A stretch of DNA of 64,000 nt from Bin80 sp965219915. Its GTDB lineage: Bacteria; Bacteroidota; Rhodothermia; Rhodothermales; Bin80. Of this stretch, positions 1 to 7,459 are shown in pieces (the first letter of the stretch is position 1; each line of letters begins with the position of its first letter). The position numbers and the translations under genes are program-made. The stretch covers positions 124,001 to 188,000 of the forward strand of contig OZ244794.1 of NCBI GenBank assembly GCA_965219915.1. Reading direction: 5' to 3'. Below the pieces are notes generated by a model, which saw only the letters and a program-made list of their open reading frames with translations, was not told where the DNA came from and ran no database searches.

Positions 1-1239
1 GGTACCGTGCTTCATTACGAGTCCGTCGGTTCTGACGAATCTGGATTGCCGAGATTTGCACTCGTTACCAACCGATTTGAGGATATAGAAATTGTGGGGA
101 TGTTCGCTACGCTGCACGGCGCAAACGCGATCACCTTTCATGATGTGGATAATGATGGGGACGAAGATCTTTTCTGGGGTGATTTTTTTGAAGCTGGTGT
201 CTTGCTAATCGCCAATACCGGCACGTGCAACAATCCCAATCTGCGCAATGAGCCCATAGCCTATCCGCCAGATGATCCGGTGAAGACTAGTGGTTATAAT
301 TCTGTGCTGTTTGCCGATCTGGATGGCGATGGAGATTCGGAGCTACTGTTTGGAGTTCTTGGAGGAGCCTTCAACCCCAATACATCCTCGGTAGAGAATT
401 TCTATCATATGGATCGCACACCAAGTGGATTCACACTAAAAACCAAAACGCTACTGTCTGGCATTGATGTTGGCGCAGACTCTTATCCGGTTTTTGCAGA
501 TCTGGACGGAGACGGGGATCAGGATGTGCTGGTGTCCAACAAGATTTCGTCGCACGATTTTGAGACTGGCGAAATCCACTACTTCGAAAACACTTCTGAA
601 TCTGGGGTATTACGCTGGCAGCAGCGGGAGCCTCTGAACATTGGAGGACATTACAATCTTGCCCCTACCATTGCTGATCTGGATGGTGACGGTGATCTGG
701 ACATGTTGGTTGGCACCTGGAATAAGGGCAGTTTGTATTTTCGCAATGATGGAACGTCCAGCGCTCCAAACTTTGTATTGGACGAAAGCAAGACCGTTAC
801 ACTGACCCGGGGGAGTAATAGTACGCCTGCCCTGGTGGATATCGACGCGGATGGAGATCTTGACCTGTTCATTGGCGAGTCTTCGGGAGATCTGAACTTC
901 TACCGCAACAATGGTACCCCGAGCGAACCGCAGTTTGACTTGGTGAGTGACAAGTTTGAGGATATTGATGTCGGACGTCGAAGTGTTCCACGCTTTGCAG
1001 ACCTAGACGGGGATGGGGATCAGGATCTGATTTTGGGCCGGGAGGCTGGTGGGGTGGTTCTGTACATGAATCAGGGGACTGCACAAGTGCCCCTCTTTGT
1101 GGAATCCGGCACACTACCTGCTCCGTTTCCGATACTTGCAGTACCTGCTTTTGTAGATATAGACGGCGATGGAGACCTAGATGTATTCAGTGGCGGACTT
1201 GGCGGCGGATTGCTGTTTTTTCGCAATACCCAGTACTGA
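1..1239 (+). CDS. FG-GAP/VCBS repeat protein, 5'-truncated
   Basis: The reading frame is open to base 1, so the N-terminus, including any signal peptide, lies outside the window; the GTG at base 7 is probably internal. About 410 residues are visible. At least seven copies of a calcium-loop motif of the type D-x-D-G-D-G-D-x-D followed by a hydrophobic stretch and glycine recur every 50-60 residues, as in the FG-GAP/VCBS repeats of integrin-like beta-propellers. Such proteins are usually secreted or cell-surface and bind Ca2+. The visible end has no T9SS sorting domain; it stops right after a propeller blade. The substrate or partner is unknown. Confidence 0.85.
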   Translation, partial: GTVLHYESVGSDESGLPRFALVTNRFEDIEIVGMFATLHGANAITFHDVDNDGDEDLFWGDFFEAGVLLIANTGTCNNPNLRNEPIAYPPDDPVKTSGYNSVLFADLDGDGDSELLFGVLGGAFNPNTSSVENFYHMDRTPSGFTLKTKTLLSGIDVGADSYPVFADLDGDGDQDVLVSNKISSHDFETGEIHYFENTSESGVLRWQQREPLNIGGHYNLAPTIADLDGDGDLDMLVGTWNKGSLYFRNDGTSSAPNFVLDESKTVTLTRGSNSTPALVDIDADGDLDLFIGESSGDLNFYRNNGTPSEPQFDLVSDKFEDIDVGRRSVPRFADLDGDGDQDLILGREAGGVVLYMNQGTAQVPLFVESGTLPAPFPILAVPAFVDIDGDGDLDVFSGGLGGGLLFFRNTQY

Positions 1240-1415
1240 TCGGACTCATCTACGGTTTGTGGGCGTCCATACTCCCCGCGCCGATCAGCCTTGGCCCTCT
1301 GATTGTTGCCACGCCTGGTCGTCTGTGATATCCTCCCTGCACGCTATCGTACTATTCTCCTTTTTGCCCCCTGACCGAAGGGGTCTTCATCCCCCCATCC
1401 TCACGAGGCACGTTC

Positions 1416-4388
1416 TCATCCACAGCCGCTGGAACTCCCACAATGTGTGCAAACATAACACGCCCCACTTCGAACAGTAATTGATCCACAGGTTGGACAT
1501 ATCGGCGCATCATCTTGATGTTGGTAGGTGCTGCCTTCTGTGTTAACAGCTCCTGCTGTCTGTGTCGCTCCTGTTTCGGTCGGACTGACCTGTACTGACT
1601 CTAGTTCAAGTGCTACGTGTTGCTCCTCCTCAGTACCCTGTTGACTCGCGATGTCGGATTCTATTTCTCCAATGACATTCTTAATGACCTCCGGCATCAC
1701 CTGCTCCTGTGTGAATGTGAGTGCCAGGTACCGGAAGATATAGTCCATTATGGACGCCGCCATCGGAATCCTTGGATTATTTGTGATTCCACTCGGTTCA
1801 AAGCGCATAAAGCTGAATTTAGCGCACAGGTCTTCCAAGGGAACACCATACTGCAGAGCAATCGAAACACTCGTAGCAAAGGCATCCATCAGCCCGGAGA
1901 TCGTCGACCCCTCTTTTGCCATCCGGATAAATATCTCACCCGGCAGATTTGTATCGGGATACAGCCCTACATGCAAATACCCTTCGTGACCGCTAACACT
2001 GAACTTGTGTGTGAGCGCTGGCCGTTCATCTGGCAGACGCTTACGCGTGGATTTGTATACGATGCGGCCGTTGGTCTTTTCCACAACCTTCGGGACTTCC
2101 GGCAATCCGTCACCCGAGGAAGCACCTTTAGTATTTCCGCCCTTTGAGGTTGACAGGGGTTGGCTTCTCTTGGAGTTCTCGCGGTAAATGGCCAATGCTT
2201 TCAGACCTAAGCGCCAACCCTCCATATAAGCCTCGCCTATTTCGTCCACGGTAACATCCTCCGGCATGTTCACGGTCTTAGAAATTGCACCTGATACGAA
2301 CGGCTGACAAGCGGCCATCATGCGGATATGTCCCATTGAATGCACGCTTCGCGTCCCTTTGAACGGTTTGAATGCACAGTCAAAAACAGGAAGATGTGCC
2401 TCATCCAGTTCAGGCGCCCCCTCTATGGTATCATGCTCGCTTACATAATTAAGAATGCTCTCGATCTGCTCTTCGTCATAACCAAGACGAGCCAATGCTT
2501 CAGGCACTGTGTGATTGATAATCTTGAGTGTACCATCCCCTTTACCTGCCAATAACTTGTACTTCACCAATGCAATATCCGGCTCTATACCGGTAGTATC
2601 ACAATCCATCATAAAGGCAATGGTGCCCGTTGGGGCGAGTACTGTCACCTGTGAATTCCGGTAGCCATGACACTCACCCAAAGCTACCATGCGATCTAGG
2701 GATTCCTTGGCGGCACTGAGCAGATAGTCTGGACAACTTTGGTCAATTTCGTCTGCGGCATCCCGATGCATCTGCATCACATTCAGCATGGACTCACGGT
2801 TTTCCTCATAGCCTTCAAATGGCCCAATTCTGGGGTTGGCAGCTATTTCAGCGCTCCGCGCATATGCTTCCGCATGCTCTATTGCCATGATCGCACCGGC
2901 CACTGCGCGCCCTTCATCACTGTCGTACGGCAGACCCATAGCCATTAAGAGAGCTCCCAGATTGGCGAAGCCAAGTCCCAATGGACGGAAGAGATGACTG
3001 TTTCGTGCAATACTCTCACTCGGATATCCAGCATTATCCACGATAATCTCCATTGCAGTAATGAAGATCCTAACCGCAGCTCTGAAGCGCTCAACATCAA
3101 ACGAACCATCTTCCTGCTGAAACTTGCGCAGGTTAAGGCTGGCCAGGTTACACGCAGAGTTATCCAGAAACATGTACTCAGAGCAGGGATTGCTCGAGTT
3201 AATGGGACCTGTCGCTTTGCAGGTGTGCCATCGTTGAATCGTGTCTTCGTACTGCACACCGGGATCCCCGCAGATGTGCGTGCCATCGGCAATACGATCT
3301 AGGACCATCCTGGCATCAACCTCTGTGACAACCTCGTCCGTGGTCACTTTGCGGAGCGCAAACAGCGCACCTGATTCCGCCGTATGCATAAACTCATCGT
3401 TCACGCGCACAGACTGATTCACGTTTTGAAATGCCACAGAACCATAGGCTGGACCGTTAAATGACCCATCATACCCCTGTTCAATCAATGCCCATGCTTT
3501 CTTTTCTTCCGTCTTTTTAGCATCAATAAACTCCATGACATCTGGATGCCAGATTTTCAGCGTCTGCATTATCGCAGCCCGACGTGTCTTGCCTCCGCTC
3601 TTAATTGTTCCTCCGGTGGCATCTTGCACCCGCATGAAGCTCACCGGACCGCTTGGAATACCTCCACCGGATAATTTCTCATGGGTTGATCGGAGCGTTG
3701 ACCAGTCTGCACCCACCCCGGAACCGAACTTGAACAGGCGGGCGCTCTCACTCATCAATTTCCAGATATCATCTATTGAATCCTCAACCGAGATAATGAA
3801 ACAGGCCGAACCCTGTGGGTACTCATATGGATCTACATCAGCAATATCCCGCTTGGTCGGATCCCAGCCCCAGATTGTCCGATCCCCCGAATCCTTAATG
3901 CCATAACAGTTATGTAGGCCGACATTGAACCATACCGGGGAGTTAAAGGACCCATGCTGATTCACGCAAAGCCAGGTGAGCTCGTCGTAAAAACAATCAG
4001 CATCCTGCTGTGTGGAGAAATACCCCTGCCTGTGCCCCCAATCGGTGATTGTGCGCGTCACGCGGTGGATTAGCTGGCGAAGCGAATACTCACGTCCCCC
4101 TTCATCTGGATCCAGGTATACGTTTGTCTGGTCTCCATAAAAGTATTTAGAAGCCACGACATTTGTCGCCAGGGGGCTCCAATCTTTGGGAAACTCAACA
4201 TCTTTCTGCTCAAACACTGACTCTCCCTGAGGATTCTTGATTACCGCATCCCGACGCTCCCAATCGACTGAATCAAGTGCATTCTCGCCTTGTGTAGAGA
4301 AGACGCGTGTGATAGCAAGGCCATCCTTTGTGGATTCGGTAGGTGGTGTCGAGGAAATATGTTTGCCAGTCATTGTCTTCGTCTCCAT
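1416..4388 (-). CDS. nrdJ: Adenosylcobalamin-dependent (class II) ribonucleoside-diphosphate reductase
   Basis: This 990-residue protein is the usual length for the long class II reductases. It reduces ribonucleotides to deoxyribonucleotides with coenzyme B12 instead of a di-iron or glycyl-radical subunit. Visible hallmarks are the substrate-site region GSACFIISVEDS (about residue 193), the FKFGSGVGADWS segment, the NPCSEYMFLDNSACNLASLNL-type active-site region around residue 400, and a C-terminal cysteine-rich tail (CPTC, CYVC, THCG, SGCG) of the zinc-ribbon/redox type seen in this family. The start chosen has a second Met at codon 6 (MTGKH). It is transcribed alone, away from a long AT-rich upstream region. 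No class I reductase subunits occur in the window. Confidence 0.95.
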   Translation of the reverse strand: METKTMTGKHISSTPPTESTKDGLAITRVFSTQGENALDSVDWERRDAVIKNPQGESVFEQKDVEFPKDWSPLATNVVASKYFYGDQTNVYLDPDEGGREYSLRQLIHRVTRTITDWGHRQGYFSTQQDADCFYDELTWLCVNQHGSFNSPVWFNVGLHNCYGIKDSGDRTIWGWDPTKRDIADVDPYEYPQGSACFIISVEDSIDDIWKLMSESARLFKFGSGVGADWSTLRSTHEKLSGGGIPSGPVSFMRVQDATGGTIKSGGKTRRAAIMQTLKIWHPDVMEFIDAKKTEEKKAWALIEQGYDGSFNGPAYGSVAFQNVNQSVRVNDEFMHTAESGALFALRKVTTDEVVTEVDARMVLDRIADGTHICGDPGVQYEDTIQRWHTCKATGPINSSNPCSEYMFLDNSACNLASLNLRKFQQEDGSFDVERFRAAVRIFITAMEIIVDNAGYPSESIARNSHLFRPLGLGFANLGALLMAMGLPYDSDEGRAVAGAIMAIEHAEAYARSAEIAANPRIGPFEGYEENRESMLNVMQMHRDAADEIDQSCPDYLLSAAKESLDRMVALGECHGYRNSQVTVLAPTGTIAFMMDCDTTGIEPDIALVKYKLLAGKGDGTLKIINHTVPEALARLGYDEEQIESILNYVSEHDTIEGAPELDEAHLPVFDCAFKPFKGTRSVHSMGHIRMMAACQPFVSGAISKTVNMPEDVTVDEIGEAYMEGWRLGLKALAIYRENSKRSQPLSTSKGGNTKGASSGDGLPEVPKVVEKTNGRIVYKSTRKRLPDERPALTHKFSVSGHEGYLHVGLYPDTNLPGEIFIRMAKEGSTISGLMDAFATSVSIALQYGVPLEDLCAKFSFMRFEPSGITNNPRIPMAASIMDYIFRYLALTFTQEQVMPEVIKNVIGEIESDIASQQGTEEEQHVALELESVQVSPTETGATQTAGAVNTEGSTYQHQDDAPICPTCGSITVRSGACYVCTHCGSSSGCG

Positions 4389-4882
4389 GGTGAGGGGAAT
4401 TGGGTTTTACCCGCCTGCTTTGCTGCCCCATAAATAACCTGCATGTCCATCTCCATGGTAAATCGGGGCACCAGTTCGGTTAAAAGCTCGGCGAGTCATG
4501 TTGGATGTAAATTTTGAATTGGGCTACACACGCCAATTTAGGAGATAAAAGATAATATAATAAAACAAATGCCATTAATGCTATGAAACCTAAGAAACGA
4601 AAAAAGTCTTTTTGATTCGGCGATTTTACGGTCAGGTCCACTTATTTATACACGATTTTGCTGCGATATGACCATACATAATTGAACGAGTCTCGCGACA
4701 AATAAAGATGCAAATGACATTATTGCAATAGTCATTCACAGGATCACACACCTATCCACGCAAAATCCCCAAAACGTTGTGGATAGTCTGAACCTCGCTC
4801 TGAGTGTACTAGTTAAAACCTGGAAGCGATGCCACTGGGAGAAACCTTAAGATCTCTACGTGAGAATATCCTATTGTAACAA
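4389..4882. promoter_or_regulatory. Long AT-rich intergenic region upstream of nrdJ
   Basis: This 494-bp gap separates the divergent nrdJ (minus) and the small acidic gene (plus), so it must hold both promoters. The part from about 4515 to 4600 is strikingly AT-rich compared with its surroundings and is the likeliest place for the nrdJ promoter. A DnaA-box-like inverted repeat lies at 4752-4786 and is listed separately. I found no convincing cobalamin riboswitch and no NrdR-box pair by eye. No gene is apparent. Confidence 0.5.
4752..4786. promoter_or_regulatory. Inverted repeat of DnaA-box-like sequences
   Basis: CTATCCAC at 4752-4759 is repeated as its exact reverse complement GTGGATAG at 4779-4786, with a 19-bp spacer. 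The right arm read on the minus strand (CTATCCACA) differs from the DnaA box TTATCCACA at one base; the left arm (CTATCCACG) differs at two. DnaA control of nrd genes is known from E. coli; a role here is inference. The site is about 365 bp upstream of the nrdJ start and about 100 bp upstream of the small plus-strand gene, so it could serve either. Confidence 0.4.
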
Positions 4883-5284
4883 ATGCGTGAATTTTATGAG
4901 CGAAGTGCATATCCCAAACCATTGGACTTTGAGGTTATGCGTCCCGAATACGAAGAGCGTGACGATGGTACGGTCACGGCAACAATTACCGTAACGCCCT
5001 TTGAAGTTCAAGGCTCCAGTGTCACGGAACCCGGGGCGCGCCGGGCGGCCATCCATGAAGCGCACAAAACCTACAAAACCTACCACCCCGGTTACGAAAT
5101 TCCGAGCCCCTTTCCCGATGAGTTTGAAGATCGCGAAGAGTTTCAGTGGAAACGCTTGAGTTCTATGGCTCGGGCTACACTCGGTGACTATGCGTTCACG
5201 GACCCCGACGGAGAGGAAGATTTTGCCACGATTGAGCAAATGCTGAGTTGGGATGTGCGCCCAGCCCCGTTAGACGACGAGTAG
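4883..5284 (+). CDS. Small acidic protein of unknown function
   Basis: This encodes 133 residues, rich in Asp/Glu, Pro and aromatic residues, with no signal peptide or membrane segment and no cysteine. I do not recognise the family. An early stretch reads like an amphipathic beta region (TVTATITVTPFEV, about residues 30-42), followed by a Lys/Tyr/His segment and an acidic C-terminus. Its last 15 bp overlap the 3' end of the convergent CCA-adding enzyme gene. An opposing 122-codon frame covers the same DNA but looks less protein-like. No strong ribosome-binding site precedes the ATG. Confidence 0.6.
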   Translation: MREFYERSAYPKPLDFEVMRPEYEERDDGTVTATITVTPFEVQGSSVTEPGARRAAIHEAHKTYKTYHPGYEIPSPFPDEFEDREEFQWKRLSSMARATLGDYAFTDPDGEEDFATIEQMLSWDVRPAPLDDE

Positions 5285-6859
5285 ACGTGATTTTAGCGCC
5301 ATCAGATGGGCTAATGCAGCCTGATGGTCTTCGGGGATATCCCCGCCCATGATCTCCTGCTTCAGCGCGTGTGCGACGCGCCTCTCGTCCCCGCGCATTG
5401 GTAAAATCAACTCCTCGTAAAGTTTGGCCCGACGCAACGCGTCGTCCTTGATCTCCATCATCAGAGCAAATGCGGCAGCATGTTCATTTGGAATCTTTCC
5501 ATCCAGAATAGCTTCGCGGACCGCGTCCTTGATTATTCCAACAGCTACCCCGGCCTTGATCCCAACAACCTCCATGATCTCCTGCCCATCCAGCGGCGGC
5601 TGAAAATTCCGCAAATGATCTTTAGCTTCGACTTCTGCAAATTTTTTCTCCACCGAATCAAATGCCTGTAAGTAACGCTGCACACGATTCGGGTTGCGTG
5701 AAGTAATGTCTGCACGAACCAGCGTCATCAGGTCTTCAATATCTTCCCCGGCATCAAACAGCAACCGTCGGATCGCAGAATCTGTCACTTCGTCATCCAC
5801 AAGTGCGACAGGTCGATGATGAAGTGCTACCAATTTTCTGACATAGGTCATGCGCTCATCCAACGGTAAACGCAGCTTCTTGAACAGCTTGGCGACCATC
5901 CGGGCACCGCGATCCTCATGACCATGAAAGGTCCAGCCCGTGCCGGACACGAATCGTTTGGTTCGTGGCTTGGCAATGTCGTGAAAGAGTGCAGCCCAAC
6001 GCAACCAGTATTTGTCCGGTGAAGCCGTCGCCGCTATATTGTCCACTACCTGTAGCGTGTGAAAGAAATTATCCTTATGGCGCTGCCCCGCAATGGTGTC
6101 CACGCCGCGCAATGCGCTGAGTTCAGGAATAATCTCGCGCAGAAGCTCCACCTCCTCGAGAATGTGCAGTCCAAGTGAAGGCTTCGGACTTTCCATAATC
6201 TTGTGCAACTCATCCGTTATCCTTTCCTGACTCACAATACTGATACGTTGGGCTTCCTGCCGCATAGCCCTGCGAGTGTCTACGTTGACACGGAAATTCA
6301 ATTGAGCTGCAAACCGGGCTGCCCTGATCATACGTAAGGGATCATCTGCAAAGGTAGCCCCCGCCGGTCGAGGCGTGCGAATACGGCCTGCGTCTAAATC
6401 TACGAGGCCACCGAACGGGTCGATTAATTCACCAAACGGCAATTCCCCTGTAAGACTGATCGCCAACGTGTTGATGGTAAAATCTCTACGGAGCAAATCA
6501 TCCCGCAGTGTACCATCTTCTACGATTGGTTTACGAGAATCTGCTCTATAACTTTCCCGCCGGGCAGCCACAAACTCCAGCACTGTATCTCCCAATCGAA
6601 CAGCAGCTGTTCCAAATTTCGGGTAAACATGGGCCATAGAACCATTTAGCCGCCTGCTCACTGATTGGGCAAGCCGAATACCTTCACCGTGGCCTAATAC
6701 CACAAAGTCTAAATCCACCGTTGGACGCCCAAGAATTGCATCCCGGACAAACCCACCAACCGCGTACACGCTAAGCTTCAGTTCTCTAGCCTCTCGCTCC
6801 ACAACTCTCAGCAACTCATACTGAGACAGCGTACGCAGCAATTCATTCAGATTATTCAT
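5270..6859 (-). CDS. cca: tRNA nucleotidyltransferase (CCA-adding) / poly(A) polymerase family with HD domain
   Basis: The protein has 529 residues when started at MNNLNELL; a frame opens 14 codons further upstream, but the product there looks unnatural. The class II nucleotidyltransferase head is clear: GGFVRD at residues 35-40 and the catalytic carboxylates D49 and D51 in V-D-L-D, then RRDFTINTLA and the RMIRAARF region that binds the incoming nucleotide. A C-terminal HD-type phosphohydrolase domain follows (ALFHDIAKP, then HGHEDRGA). It adds or repairs the 3'-terminal CCA of tRNA; some relatives instead add poly(A), and sequence alone does not separate the two. Its 3' end overlaps the convergent small acidic gene by 15 bp. 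Confidence 0.9.
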   Translation of the reverse strand: MNNLNELLRTLSQYELLRVVEREARELKLSVYAVGGFVRDAILGRPTVDLDFVVLGHGEGIRLAQSVSRRLNGSMAHVYPKFGTAAVRLGDTVLEFVAARRESYRADSRKPIVEDGTLRDDLLRRDFTINTLAISLTGELPFGELIDPFGGLVDLDAGRIRTPRPAGATFADDPLRMIRAARFAAQLNFRVNVDTRRAMRQEAQRISIVSQERITDELHKIMESPKPSLGLHILEEVELLREIIPELSALRGVDTIAGQRHKDNFFHTLQVVDNIAATASPDKYWLRWAALFHDIAKPRTKRFVSGTGWTFHGHEDRGARMVAKLFKKLRLPLDERMTYVRKLVALHHRPVALVDDEVTDSAIRRLLFDAGEDIEDLMTLVRADITSRNPNRVQRYLQAFDSVEKKFAEVEAKDHLRNFQPPLDGQEIMEVVGIKAGVAVGIIKDAVREAILDGKIPNEHAAAFALMMEIKDDALRRAKLYEELILPMRGDERRVAHALKQEIMGGDIPEDHQAALAHLMALKSRLLVV

Positions 6860-7459
6860 GGTAACGCTGACTCTAACGCTCTGAGTCCAAAACGTCTCCA
6901 CAGAACCCAGGCAACCCGACGCGGGAAAATCAATAAAATATGGGCTTACAGGCCCCGGGTAAGCAAATTCTGCGGCAACTCAGATATCTATTTCACGAGT
7001 CACGAGGATCAGTAGCCCAAACACTCCTCGCCGCGTCATTGACCGTGCGTCCTTCCACGGCTCACGAGTAAATTCCCTTCCGTCCCTTGATCTTCTAAAG
7101 GTGTATTGAGAAATCGCACTGTATCGCGAATGACCTACCGGATCGCTGCCCCCGGTAGCCGATTTGCCTTTTAAGCCCTTCACAAAAAGATGTCCGGTTA
7201 CCGGGCGATCCTTTTCTCCGAGATTCCTTTCCAGACTCGTACACTGATCAAATGGTCCCTGGACGATCTGAACTAGATACACATGATCTTTACGGAAGAG
7301 TTGCAATAACTAATCCTACATTGATTCCTCCGTCATCGCTTGAGTTTCGGGAAAACAGCAAACTTGAGCAGGAATCCAGTCAATGGCCTAAAATGGGGAC
7401 CAATTCCACATCGGGATAACCCTCATCAAGGATTCGGCCGGCCTTGAGCTGACGCTGAT
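6860..7459. other. 600-bp gap with no well-supported gene
   Basis: This lies between the CCA-enzyme gene and the GH5 gene, both on the minus strand. A minus-strand frame of 108 codons (6980-7306) starts only at a TTG directly after stops, has no visible ribosome-binding site, and its product resembles nothing I know, so I do not call it a gene. The start-proximal 100 bp (6860-6960) contain an AT-rich stretch likely to be the cca promoter. The rest could be decayed coding sequence. Confidence 0.4.

Noticed and set aside
4820..4860. Possible cobalamin riboswitch element GCCACTGGGAG
   Set aside because: It is on the plus strand, opposite to nrdJ, and the other conserved riboswitch elements (B12 box, paired helices) are not visible.
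6980..7306. 108-codon minus-strand frame
   Set aside because: TTG start only, no ribosome-binding site, no recognisable family.
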